Shown piece by piece: positions 27,065 through 38,584 of a DNA stretch of 64,000 bases (position 1 is its first letter; each line of letters opens with the position of its first letter). Both the position numbers and the translations under genes were made by a program. The notes under the pieces were generated by a model. It was not told the DNA's origin. It made no database searches and worked only from the letters and a program-made list of their open reading frames with translations. The DNA is from Varroa destructor. Its lineage: Eukaryota > Arthropoda > Arachnida > Mesostigmata > Varroidae. Location: NCBI RefSeq assembly GCF_002443255.2, contig NW_019211457.1, positions 12,744,336 to 12,808,335 on the forward strand, in the 5' to 3' direction.

Positions 27065-28713
27065 CAAATCTTGATCTTAGCAGAGAGCAAACATGGCCGC
27101 CTCGAGACTGACACTGAGCGTGGACTCGTGACAAAGGGTCTTGAGCAATTTCTACCTCTAAACGGGCAACGTTAACGAACGAACTGTATTTTCATTTGAG
27201 CTACCTGGTTGTTCGGTATATGCTGGTACGAATCGAAGTGCTTACAGGGCTGCGGGTAATAACCGTATTCAATCCCTACTAGAAATAGACTATTCCATAA
27301 CGTTGTCACCGTACTGTGCTTCAATGACGATCTCTAAGTGATACAAATTTGATATTTGTGCACAAGAAATTTTGCTGGCGCAGCAGCAGCTTTAACAGAT
27401 TGGAGAAATAAGCTATCAGAACTGCAAAACGTTCCCAGTCACAAGAGGAAATTAAGTTCAGCTTTAAGCGTGTTGGCTTCAGCAACTTTACAGTAGATTT
27501 CCAATGATGCGTAAGGATCTACGGAGAGCAACGATATGTTGTGGATCATGGTTCATCCTTATAGCCGTACTGCTACGGTTCACAGTACCATCAGATACTG
27601 CTTCACATGGATACAGTCAGTTTGTTTAATGTTGGACTACGTATTTAGTAGTTTTATAACATCATACGCTACAAATAGAAGGCAAAAATTGCTTATAATC
27701 CGTATGAAATACGTAACCTTGTTGGTTACCGATTATGCTCAGCCCAACTCAGTTCGACACTCATGCGAAAATTTTAACAAAAATCGTTGTACCTATTTAG
27801 TCCTTAGTAAGTATCAGCATTTTAATTGATTAGTAGTAAAATCACTACCTATTTTTATGCTGTTTTAGGCTATTATGAATTTTGTTGTGCTGTAAGTACG
27901 TATCCCCTGACGCCTTCAATGCGCCTCCTCTCTGTTTCTCCAAGGCCGTGTCCCAGGCAAATCCGTTTGAAAAGTTTTTGCTTCAACTGTTTTGCTTTTT
28001 AAATATGCTACTTTAGCATAACTGAATTTAAAATTCAATTATCTGGGACGATGTTATAGTACAAAGTACAGTGGTTGAATACGATAGCCAGGAAAATTAG
28101 CAAAAAAAAGAATATCCTTCGTATTCACCTAATTAGAAATTTCTGAGTAACCTATTCTCGCGAAAATCGAGAAGTGACTTTAAACAAAATTATTTAATTC
28201 ATTAAGAGATTGTACGCCACAATGTGCTCTGGCCAACTTTAGACATGCGAGCTCGTTAATATCTACTTTAGTGTTTTTTTTTTAAATCAGTACTATTTTT
28301 TTTATTTTGTTTATAACTCATTTCGATTAATATGCTATTCGGTTCAGGGATAGAAGCTATACAGGACTATGTCTCAGATCTATCTAAGCATGCAGTTTCG
28401 CAACATCGTTTAGTAACGTGCGTGGCTTTTATTTCTGCACCCACAACAGACCATCTTGCCTACCTAGGATATCAGATTTGGTCCACCGGGACCATAATAC
28501 CTGCCCATAAATATTAGGTCGTTTTGATCTACATTTTGACTTTTATATACGGATATATAAAGAGATCTAATTCAGCAAAAACAATTTACTTCCTGTTAGC
28601 ACTTTTGTTCCTGCACAAAAGATATTGTAGGAGGGCGTCAAGGTTGCTCGCCTACTGCCGAGCGCCCCGTGCACGCCGCGGAAACAATGAAGGAAGACTT
28701 CTAGAACGTTGAG

Positions 28714-28845
28714 GGCCTCGTGTGTAAAATATGTAGGGTAGCAAGTGAGACGATTGAACATTTCGTGATGAGATCTAAATCTTTAGGCCTACGAATTGTA
28801 AATTTCAAAAATGTTTTAGGTTTTACAAAAGAAATATCACAATAA
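28714..28845 (+). mobile_element. LINE (non-LTR retrotransposon) 3'-end fragment
   Basis: The frame reads LVCKICRVASETIEHFVM, then a Leu/Arg run, before a stop at 28843-28845. The pattern C-x2-C, a few residues, then ET(I/V)EH is the zinc-knuckle found at the C-terminus of reverse-transcriptase ORFs of R1/Jockey/CR1-like LINEs. The preceding GC-rich bases (28.63-28.71 kb) read Arg-rich sequence in another frame that could be frameshifted reverse-transcriptase tail. The last ligand of the knuckle is not visible, consistent with decay. The LINE assignment rests on this short motif only. Confidence 0.55.
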
Positions 28846-30345
28846 ACCAAATACTGATCGTTTGAAATATAGACTAAAGCTAAGCAGGGATCATGTAGTA
28901 ACCTACTTTTAGTAATGTAGAATAAAAATAACCAGAATTTATTATTATTATATAAGTAATATATTCAAGCGAAATGCACGTAAGGCGCGCCTAAGAGATA
29001 CATTCTATAATAGATGTTAGATAGATAAAGTGTACAAATAAGCTTTGTATCTAGGCGAATTTACGGAAATTAGACAAATTAGTTTGCTATTCTTCATTTC
29101 TTCAACCATAAAAACCCAAGACTTGGAAAACTAGATCCTATACACAGGTCTGCGTCGAATAGTTTCCCTAGTAGTTTATTGACGATAGTGGCAAAACTTC
29201 GTGCGAGATTCACGAAAAAAGCTTCATTTCTTTAATAAATCTTGAGAAGTACCTTGTTTAGAACTGCTGCATCTTTTCGAATTTTATTGAAAAGTCGTAA
29301 ATGCATTAATGTCCCGTCGAATTGAGCTCTCCTGCTACGTTCCTAAATTAGTCGATAGCCTTCTTAAATATTTGATGAAGTAATATTTTTTTACATTTCG
29401 GCCTTATTTGTTAGCATTAATTCCGGCTTTGTTTTGCGTGTGCCGCAGAAGGTGCCCTTGTAGGATATTTAAATACCGCGACAATTAAAAAATTAACCTA
29501 AAGACCTTTAAAAAGCCTTAATGAGATGAACCTTGAAAGCGCCCCCGGTGAAGTTTCCACCCACAAAATTCTGTCGAGCTTATTGCGTACAAGATTAAAT
29601 GAGTTGTTGCTATTTCCAATGCTAATACATTGTTCCAGTATTATAAAATGAATATGCTTTGTTCTAGAGTACCTAAGCCTTCCTGGGATTTTTTGAAATG
29701 TTTTGTGAGCAAACTTTTGCATTAAGCTTAGAAGATGTATTCGGAAGTCTTATATTCCTATCGAAATTGTTATAGGGTACTAGGTTTATGAACATAGATG
29801 TTTGCGTACGATACCTTCGCTAGATCAAGTTTGACTTAAAAAGTCAAGACAAGAAGTATTATTGCTAGGAAACCTTTAAAATTCCCGACGCAATGCCGAA
29901 TGGCATTAAAAAATAATTTTAGCGTAGAAGTTCCATTGCTCTAATCGATCTGTTGCGACTCGTGTACTTAGCTGTGCTAGTGATGAAGGCCAGCTGCTAG
30001 ATTTGGAGAAAAGTGTTCATACTCGTCAATCGGTAATTTCGGTAAAACACCGAAAGCGTATTTGGTAAATGGTTCTTCTCTATATAAATGTAACCTTGCG
30101 TTCGCCTGTTTATAAACACATAGACAACGGAATTTCTTCCGAAGAGCTAAGCACACTTAAGCGTAAATGTTTTAAAAAAAAGTTTGAAAAAACATCGTAC
30201 AAATATGGGCATAAATAAGGCGTACATGTACTTTTGAACTAAACGGAGTTATAATTGAAGTGTCATCTTTTTTTTTTCATTTCTTTATACTTCTTGCTAA
30301 CAATTTTATACCTATTTACATGGTTACTGGGGGCCGTAATTGCAG

Positions 30346-31146
30346 ATTACGACGAGGCTACTCAGGAGAAAGTAATCGAAGCGTTTAGCGGACTTGGCTT
30401 CACAGATGACTGCATGGATTACCTTAAGGTGGGCAAAAATCATAAAAAAAAAACACGATCGTTAAAGCTTAAATAGTATTCGTAAGTTAAGGAGCAGCCA
30501 TAGTTCCTCAGGCAAATTCGTCGATTGAAGCGTCTTGTTCTTTTACATATATTTTGTTCGTTTGCGAATCTGCCTTTTAGAGCGGTTCCGCGGAAGATTG
30601 CGGCAGATGCGTCGGTTCTATGAACCTAACAGAACGCCTGTGCATTGTTCTAGGGGGCAATCCTGAGGTCTGTTTTCTAAGATGTGCCGTTAAACGTACG
30701 TACAGTTAAGGCTTTCTTCAACCTTCTATTTAAATGATTCTGTACTCAATACTAGATAATAAAAAAACGCGCCGTTATGCCATAAACGACGACAAACCAT
30801 TCGCTTACTTACGTAGCACTAGCCTCAAGGTCTATAGAAATAGAAGATGTCTACTCTGCTACAAAGGCGCCAATGCTTACCTTTAAAAAGCTTAGAATGA
30901 AACCAACCATCATTAAGACGCAATTTATGCCAATGACAATACTCATATCTGTAGGCGTAATGTATAAAATAATATTGATTACAAGCTAAAACTGGATTTA
31001 TCTCGTCTTCCGTGAAATTAAATTTTCGTTAGGAAATGTTTAGTCTGTATGTAAATTTACTTGCTCTTTAAAGTAAAGTAATTTGCTCTTTCAGGCTGCT
31101 GCTCACGTAATGAGGAGGATTCGATCGAGCCGTCACGTTACAATAG
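30346..31146 (+). CDS. Unassigned small Cys-containing protein, three consecutive exons
   Basis: Exons 30346-30428, 30581-30667 and 31095-31146 have AG acceptors and GT donors. They join in one frame (one leftover base expected from an unseen upstream exon; phases 0, 0; one base left at the end). They encode YDEATQEKVIEAFSG, a DDCMDYLK segment, SGSAEDCGRCVGSM, NLTERLCIVLGGNPE and AAAHVMRRIRSSRHVTI, about 73 residues that look helical with four Cys including CGRC. Exon GC is clearly above the flanking introns. Upstream in frame is a hydrophobic stretch ending AVIA before DYDEA that resembles a signal peptide, but it has no ATG and coincides with a T-rich acceptor tract with a CTAAC branch-like site. 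The start is therefore unresolved. The family is unknown to me. Later exons may be those at 36.8, 40.1 and 43.2 kb. Confidence 0.55.
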
Positions 31147-31612
31147 GTAATCTAATTCTAAGTGATTTACCGTCAAATTGGGTTTACAAAAGCTTTGGGT
31201 CCCGGCCTTCTTTGCAGCCAGTCGTTTTATTATCTGCGCAAAAATATCCTAACCTAAATTTTTCAAGAAACTCTAGCTTTATAGCTTATTTACTCATGCC
31301 AGATAAATGCTAGTGTATAGCCATGCTATTTTGGTTCTGCTAACTACTTTAGAACAAATCTATATGCACATTTTAGGCCTAGTATAACAACTTTGATCAA
31401 ATCGTAGCAGGGCCTAAGTTACAAGACTCATTCACATATATTTTACTTCAGGAAGAGTCCGTGCTGAGACACACTCTTATTTGTCTGTACTTAGTAGTGG
31501 GACAAAAACAAGTTAACGTAGCGTTTTAGGAAGAATGAGAATAGTCCGCAGGAAAGGCCCAGTGGATTAGAAGGTGGAAACTTTCCGGGAAGAGTTTATT
31601 TTTATCTATTTG

Positions 31613-31957
31613 CTACTTATTCTCGACAATATCTTCTACCGAGACTACAAATGGTTCTCCGCTATCAACATAAGCTGCGTAGCCTGTACCGTCGGCGATA
31701 TTTGATATAGCGCCCTCCTGATCTGTTTTCATTTGAAGTTTGGGCGTTCGAACCACCGCATCAACGAACGAAATATCTAAAATATAGATTAGGGGCATGC
31801 AGGCTTTTTATGACCTAAAGACGTGCAGTCTAAAGTAACTCGAGTTACCTGATTGCTTCAAGTCAGACGTTCTGATGGTAAGTTCGTGTGAAATTGTGAG
31901 CCTGTTTTTCTGCATGCCTTTAACCATCCGAAACTTTGGTTCCCGCACCCCTACCTG
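31613..31957 (-). CDS. Terminal two exons of an unassigned minus-strand gene
   Basis: Exons 31957-31849 and 31776-31613 (TAG) join through a GTAACT donor and a TATTTTAG acceptor with matching phase 1 (G plus AT gives Asp). The protein end reads REPKFRMVKGMQKNRL, TISHELTIRTSDLKQS, ISFVDAVVRTPKLQMKT and FVVSVEDIVENK. The alternation of strand-like hydrophobic and polar residues suggests beta structure. An AATAAA (complement of 31595-31600) lies 13 bases after the stop. The upstream acceptor could also be at 31954. Further exons of the same gene may be those listed at 36.2, 37.0-37.3, 41.1 and 41.7 kb. No family recognised. Confidence 0.5.
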
Positions 31958-32240
31958 CTGCGTGCAGCCCGAGAACTGTGCTCCTAGGAATCGCAAACAC
32001 CCTGATGGAGGCTCCAGCTAACAGCACACACTCCTGTCTTCAATGCCTGCCCGTCGACAACATTAGATAAAGTAACGGCGCAAAAAAAGACAACGTATCG
32101 TTGGTGGGTGTGTGGTTGAGTTGCATCTACGATTCGCTAATTTTAGGATAAGCCTCACCAAAACTAATATTATACAATAAATATATGTGTATGCACAGTT
32201 GGAGTGCATATATGTCTAGACGTCCGAAACTGTTTGTTTT

Positions 32241-32265
32241 TATATATATATATATATATATATAT
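32241..32265. repeat. (TA)n microsatellite
   Basis: Uninterrupted TA dinucleotides following a T-run. Confidence 0.9.
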
Positions 32266-33167
32266 TCATGATAAATGGCTTAGAAATGAAATATAACAGT
32301 CGATCTAGCTATTTACTCAATAAGTATGTCTGTGTGCGGTCCTGTCGCGTTTAGTTACTGCACAAGAAAATGAATCGTCGTATTTAACAGTAGGGAAAGA
32401 GCTATAGCTATTACAGACGTGCCATATCCCAGGCTGCTTATAGGATCACAGCTTAAGGGGGTTTTAAAAACAAACCACATGAGTTAATCTTTCGAAAGTA
32501 TTGTCGAAGTGATCGTCCAGAGTTATAACAAGCAGTATGTGGATTTTGAAAAGATTTTGGTTTGCCGCATAGATTCCTTTTATCGAAAACTGTAGTAGTA
32601 CTAGACTGTAGAAAAATAATAGTAAAAAAAACTGACCAGTTGCATTATACATACAGTATACGTGAGTTAAACGTGAGGGGATGGGTGGCAAAGCCCTCTA
32701 GTTTTGAAAACTGCGCCGATTTGATAAGCTGATTTACAGAACCAGTACCGTTGAGGCTTGATGGGACTATATACTTCGCATAGACTTTCTTACAGCACAC
32801 GACTTACGCACAATTGTCAATAGCATGCAAACTACCTACTTATATAATAAAGTTTCGATACAAGCTGTACAGGTGGGCTATAATCATAATTACTAAAAGC
32901 GACGTAAGTTATGCTAATTCTTTTCTCGAGTTCTCTAAAAAGCAACTTTGCACTGACAACTCGTATTGCACTAAGCCTTTAACAGTCATTTCATTAATGC
33001 GAAAGCATCGTGCCGTAAGTTAGAAGAGCGTGGTCACATAAGTCTTGCAATAGCAATTATCTATAGTTTCACATCAAACTGCTTTATATGACGTTCAATT
33101 GTGTGTGAACCCGTTTGTGATTCCAAGTTGAGTATTTATACCATACACACTTATCGCTGTTAAGGAT

Positions 33168-33262
33168 TTGATCGCACAGACCGTTGGCTGGCTGGCCGGC
33201 TGGTTCTTGCCAACGCGAAACGACGAACCGTATGTCTGTCTATGGATTCGAACCTACACCGC
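33168..33262 (+). repeat. Dispersed repeat copy (SINE-like), plus orientation
   Basis: The sequence runs GATTTGATCGCACAGACCG, TTGGCTGGCTGGCCGG, CAACGCGAAACGACGAACCG, TATGTCTGTCTATGG and ATTCGAACCT. It is the opposite-orientation homologue of 25878-25970. The last block is close to the RNA polymerase III box B consensus; the box A match is poor. Confidence 0.6.
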
Positions 33263-36243
33263 AATGTGTCCCTATGCTTAGCATGCAATTACCTCACCTT
33301 CTAAGCTCTCACGGGCACATACCATATACCCATATCATCACTTTTAGTGGACAACAAATAGTGGGTCTTGAATGCTGGTGCGTGTACCTTGCCTCTAAGG
33401 GGCAACTAAAATGAATATCACAAAGTGTCGTCTTTCCCTCCGTATTGATCGTATACGAACAATTTTCGTACATTTGAGTAGATAAAGCTTCATATTGATA
33501 TGAGTGACGACGCCAACTGATGTCATTAACGATTTTGAATAATTCCATTTATTTGGAACCAAAAGCCACCAACGGCTGTCACTACACCACAACGCGTTGA
33601 AATAGAGAGAACTTCCTTGACTAATTCCTAGGGCCAATGAGTAGCTAATCTGTCATCGTTTTACCAGGTATTGGACGCTGAAGCTTTATGGAGCCACCAC
33701 AGCAACACATCAAGGACAACTTTTTTTCTACGATAAATATCACTGTATCGTGTAATAAAGAAAAAAAGTTAAACGACTTTGTAATATCGAATGCATCGGG
33801 GTACGCAACATGAATCTAGATAGCTATTACATAGACGATATGGCATCGAGTACCAGCAACCCTATTGGGTACCTTGTCATACATACACATATATCGTTAT
33901 ATACAGTCATAACAAAGACATTTCATTTTTCCTAACCGTTAGGGAGCGCCATGTTCCTGATCGAATCTTCTGCCGGTACTTCGGCATGATCGTGTGGTAA
34001 TGTCTTTCAACGTACACGGCTCCTTCAACAACATTCTATAAAAAAAAACGATCTTGTGCTATTATCGTTGCCATTTCTTCTGTATATAATCACGCATGAT
34101 TCCTTTCATTGCGACTGCCACTGGCGCTGATACGTGGCGATAGCAATTGATTTCGAAAGACGATTATCGAATAGACGATAATCACGATTATGATAGATAC
34201 CCACGTGTGCCTGCATAGTTCCAGTGGTCAGGGGTGCTAATCCTTATCGAGCAACGAACGAATGTAACCGTCCCAATATTAAACCATTAATAAAATTAGC
34301 AATGACAAAAAGGGAAAAGCTGTAGTAATATGGTTTGTATTTTATTCTTTAATCTAATCTGTTTATTGTTTATATTATTGTACTATAATCAAAAAGTGTG
34401 ACATTAACTGGCTACTATTATCAATATGGTTACGTTATAGCTATAATTATCTTACTATCTATTTGAAACATGTAGTAGCGACTTTCTTTTTAACCTTATA
34501 AACGCTGAAAAACTTCAAACTTCTAAATTTCATAAAAAAAATCTTTCTCGAGCCTAAGACCTCGTAGAGATTCCTCTCGGCCATAAGCGACTTTTTCAGC
34601 GCCTCAATACCTACTTATAGCGATTCGATGTTGAAATCAATACGGCTAAACACACCTGCGTCGCCTATTAAAATGGCCTGTAGCCGATATTTTCACAAGT
34701 TTACACTTTGTTTTTATAATACAATGTGGATCTTTAGCTTGTTCTCGCCGATGAGGCGAACTCGGCGAGCCACTATAGCTACTATGAGGTCACGCTAGGA
34801 TCGTGCCATAGCCGGATGAATGCAGCTTAGTGTACTAGACCGCATTTACCAAATGTCGCAAAAACGTATTCCTTTCGTTGCCGTGGTCGTTAATTGATCC
34901 GGTATTCCATTAACGGATTAAGTCTTTACAGGGTTGGTTGAAAACGAAAATTGCACGGCAGCGTTTTTGACAATATTTTCTAAACGCGGTATCTAAATTT
35001 AGCAAACGAAACAGGGCACCACCGAACAGACAATCTTCCTTCACCCATTTCTGTGTCACAGTCTTAATTCCTATGAGATAATGCAAACATCGCACATCCC
35101 AGTGTCTGGACAATTGTGCTAGAAAGCAACTAATTTTTCTATCCATGACTCTTGTCCAGGTAAGGATGAACGATATCTTTCAAGGGCCGTCATATCTATG
35201 CTCCACAAAAAACTACGTTCGCCCTACCTTTTAGGGGGGTTTTAACGGAATTTCAATGAATGCGCCACATTTCAAGCTACCAATTTATATACTCTATTAT
35301 AGGAAGGTAAATCAAAAGACACATATGTAAATTTAGCCAACCAACAGTTTTACTTAAAATGAGGGATATTAAAGGCAGCGCATCGGTGCGTGTACATGTT
35401 CAGCTAGGAAACGAAAGACGGAACATTAGCTAGGACTGAAAATTAATAGAGCAACAAATTGTCTCGAAACGTTCATGACGATCTCAAGGCTTTTGCAGAA
35501 AATTCGTGTACAGCAATTCTGGACAGCTTTTATTTGCTAAAATGCCAAGACCAACGACAACATCAATAATAATTTTTAAAATTATTATATGGCATACTAC
35601 TAAGGAGTTATAAATGAGCTTTTGTGAGGAAATAAATGTTTGCAAATAAATAGAGGTAAAAGTAGGTTTCTCTCGATCCGCATTATCTATTCCCTATAAG
35701 CGATGTAATAGCACGAAAATTAACCTAAATTGGGGACATCTTTTTACTACGATCACGGTTCCAGATTTGCATACGATGAACATGTTTTAGAAATCAATGC
35801 AAACAGTTTGGTTTTGTATTATCGATGATCCGCTATAATATTAGGTACTACAGTATATTCGAAACATGAATTGACGTTAACCTAAAGAAGTTGAGCGCCT
35901 CCATCTGAGGAGATGGCGCACAGGGGCTTGCGTCGTAAATAGAATAAGAATTATAGCGGTGCTTGCTGTTGGACGTTTAGTTGCTATTAGGTACTGCACA
36001 GAAAAAAAGAGCCATTTGAAGAGGATTACCGTTCCAATGCAATACTATTGAAGAAAGTTGCATTTATAGAAATTTGGTTGATGACTGTTTTCACGGGAAC
36101 GAGAAGAACTTACACAGTGTCGCAGGAATCAAACAAATCATACAGATAAGTTAATTTCGCACCGTGAAAAGAAATAACAAAATATTGATGTCTAGTCTAT
36201 AATATCAACGTTACAGGTGCACGATTAGTAACAAAGCGTGTAC

Positions 36244-36332
36244 CCATTGCGTACGTAATGCCTTCATTTCACTTGAGAGACCTGACTGTACAGTTGCATC
36301 AGTTGAAAACGTGTATTCATAATTTAGATAAT
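36244..36332 (-). CDS. Candidate exon, unassigned minus-strand gene
   Basis: A strong acceptor (CTCCTTTCCTAAACAG) is followed by two bases and 29 codons: YLNYEYTFSTDATV, then QSGLSSEMKALRTQW, ending at a GTACAC donor in phase 0. The phase fits the exon starting at 31957. It does not fit directly after the 36995 exon, so an intermediate exon would be needed. The overlapping plus-strand frame (CxxC-containing, acceptor GTTACAG) is an alternative reading. Confidence 0.35.
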
Positions 36333-36790
36333 CTGTTTAGGAAAGGAGCATCTGATTCTCAATTCCACCCATTATTTTACGAACTCGTTGAAGGTTGTAG
36401 CTGGCTGGGTGTCGTCAAAATTTACCTCAATAGATACACAAGGTATAGTTTTTACCGCCTTTCCTTTTTAGCTGTTCGGCTATATATTTTTATACAAATA
36501 ATTCGAAACAAAATTCAGACATTTTCTAGAAATAATTTACTTATAGTTAGTTGCGTTGAACTACAGAATAATCAAAAGACGACGCCACCTTGTAACAGTC
36601 ATCGGAGTTTTCCTTCCTTTCAGAAACACCGCGTGATTGTTTCCTTAACTAAACATGTACATTGAGAAAAAAATATGAAATATTTATGAACGTATGTTTA
36701 TGAACGTCTAATTAATTTAAGTACAAGCTTATTAGTATATGATTGAATGAGTACATGCTCTCAACTTAGAGCACAAACCAAACACTACAG

Positions 36791-36909
36791 TCGTGATCAA
36801 TAAGATTTTTGGACTAAAGGGGGACGAACCAAACCCCAGAGGTTGGGGCAGATTATTGGAGGAGTATGGAGATCGATTATTATTAGATGGTCATAAAAGA
36901 TTCATTAAT
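36791..36909 (+). CDS. Candidate internal exon of the plus-strand unassigned gene
   Basis: The acceptor ACTACAG ends at 36790. Two bases then complete the single base left by the exon ending at 31146, giving Val, followed by VINKIFGLKGDEPNPRG and WGRLLEEYGDRLLLD. Possible donors are at 36889 (phase 1, compatible with the 40145 exon) and 36909 (phase 0). Its GC is above local background and the product is helix-like, as in the earlier exons. The link across about 5.6 kb is inference from phase and strand only. Confidence 0.35.
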
Positions 36910-36994
36910 GTACGGTACAGTTAAACAAAGGGAAAACCATTTACGCCTTAACAGGTAGAATGGAGCACATCGCAACACAGTTAAGAATAATTAC

Positions 36995-37333
36995 CCTCAA
37001 ATTTTGGAAGACGGCATTTTCCTTCATCGGCATATGCTGCAGTTCAAGGTCGTCTAATTGCGTTCGTCGTCTAGATCTGATGAAATTCGGTATTTGCTCT
37101 AAACGTACGCCTCTCTGAACTGAAGCACTTTCAGGTGCGTCTGCGTATGGATCAAACTTGTTCGTCGATAGTGAGAACAGGTCCTGTGTAGCCGAACGAA
37201 TCTGAACGGTTGATGACGAAAGTTGTTTCTTTCAACATCAGTCGTCAGATCATTTCACTGAGTAGACTGACGCACTGAGGGCCGCATCGCTATCTGATTG
37301 TGACGAAATCAATGCGGCTGGCTCAGCAGTAAC
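36995..37333 (-). CDS. Candidate pair of exons with a 57-bp intron, unassigned minus-strand gene
   Basis: Exons 37333-37259 (25 codons) and 37201-36995 (69 codons) are both phase 0, separated by a 57-base GT-AG intron. The chain reads VTAEPAALISSQSDSDAAL, then IRSATQDLFSLSTNKFDPY, RGVRLEQIPNFIRSRRR and TQLDDLELQHMPMKENAVF. It is Ser/Asp/Arg-rich, without membrane segments, like a cytoplasmic or linker region. The GC content is well above the surrounding sequence, and the 69-codon exon is bounded by a Py-rich acceptor and a GTAATT donor. Upstream minus-strand sequence up to 37.44 kb stays open in a second frame (YEFGSLPSERFKWDD). The family is unknown. Confidence 0.45.
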
Positions 37334-38534
37334 CTACTGAATCTAGATACGTCATCCCATTTGAAACGCTCGGAAGGCAACGATCCGAATTCGTAAAGAC
37401 GACGTGTATGTATACACGGGACGATTCCTCAGGCGTCCGAGGTTGTGTAATTTCTAGTTGTAGACAATGCACAAATTTGCATATAGATGTGCAAAGCTGA
37501 ATAATTATTTCAGTTCAAAGTTGGGAACAAGCGGTGTACAGCCTCTCTGAGACATTATGTAGGCAAAGGCCATTGTGTGTATACATGGCTTCCTTTTTAT
37601 TAAAAAAAAAATGATTCGCACATGTAACTTACTTAACTAGTGATTGCTGCTATCACGATTATTGTGTCTGATTGTAGGCTGTCGCCGAAATCTCTGCAGT
37701 GAATATTCTTTACGTAATGTTAAATAAGTATTTGAACTTTTGTAGGCTTAGAGGAAATGCTTATTTTACGTTTTATTGCACTTAATAGTTAGAAAATGTT
37801 TCGCTTAAACACTTCTCATGCTCAGTAGTATACTTAAGAATGGCTTTCTAAACTTTGTTCACGCTTTACACCTAAAAGTGAGTATACCTTTCCTAGACAT
37901 TCATATACTTAACAAATATAGGCTAGATTGTCACTTACGCTAAATCTAATGGAACAGGTAATAGATAATCAATTACAAATACGTACAAACTGTTTGATGC
38001 CCCATAGCTGGTGCGTACACACATGGCACCTCGTCGAATATTATTAGTACAGAAGCCGCTAGCTGCGTTGCTCGGCCTCGTAGCCACGCAAGCTCTACGT
38101 ATGTAGACATAATTGGTTTATGCTATAATTTCCCATTGCAGAGACAATTTGGAGGGAAGCTTTTTGCATGAATGTTTAAATACGCCGATTACCGCCAGAA
38201 ATTTGTTTCTAGTAATACCGCTTCAAGCACTATCGATATAGCATTTGCCCACTGACTTATTTGCTAAATACCGTAGACTTACGGCACAAGGGCAAAGCTG
38301 CTTGTTGCTTATCTATCCTACAAACCGTTTGAATGCACTTAGCCAACATCGAACATTTCATTTAGGTAGGCATCCTAAATTCAAATTATTGCGTTTATGA
38401 GGCTTATCTGATTTAGCCTAGGGTAGCCTGCAGCAGCGATGCACAAGAGGATCGGCTTTGTCTGCGTATTCTCATTCTGCGCTTTATTTTTTCGCCTTAC
38501 TTGTAATTGTTACGAAAATATTCTTATAATCATC

Positions 38535-38584
38535 AGAAAGGAGTTGGGAAGATTGTCCGAAGCCCATCTTCCCAACTCCTTTCT
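38535..38584. repeat. Perfect 19-bp hairpin with 12-base loop
   Basis: AGAAAGGAGTTGGGAAGAT (38535-38553) and its exact reverse complement (38566-38584) flank the loop TGTCCGAAGCCC. Pairing stops abruptly on both sides. The stem is short for an animal microRNA precursor, and a perfect stem is unusual for one. A recent local inverted duplication or small foldback element is equally possible. Confidence 0.85.

Larger units (their letters stand above)
16402..30345. other. Large gene-poor interval
   Basis: About 14 kb from the 5' end of the minus-strand GH18-like gene to the first well-supported plus-strand exon at 30.3 kb. Its first few hundred bases should include the GH18-like promoter. Supported contents are microsatellites, dispersed-repeat copies near 19.8 and 25.9 kb, and a LINE 3' fragment near 28.7 kb. 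Two open-frame candidates (21.6-22.1 kb minus and 22.4-22.7 kb plus) are listed at low confidence. The rest looks non-coding to me. Confidence 0.5.

Noticed and set aside
30255..30345. Signal-peptide-like hydrophobic stretch joined in frame to DYDEATQ
   Set aside because: There is no ATG in frame (the frame starts at TTG), and the bases form a T-rich acceptor tract with a CTAAC branch-like site, so an intron end is more likely. Kept only as an alternative in the exon entry.
33373..33530. Minus-strand frame with YENCSYTINTEGKTTLC and a GTACAC donor
   Set aside because: The acceptor is weak and its phase matches none of the other minus-strand exons; it is probably chance.
36217..36319. Plus-strand frame with CxxC (CTISNKACTHCVRN) after a GTTACAG acceptor
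   Set aside because: It resembles the Cys spacing of the 30.6 kb exon, but its phase does not fit the preceding plus exons and the minus-strand reading has stronger splice sites.
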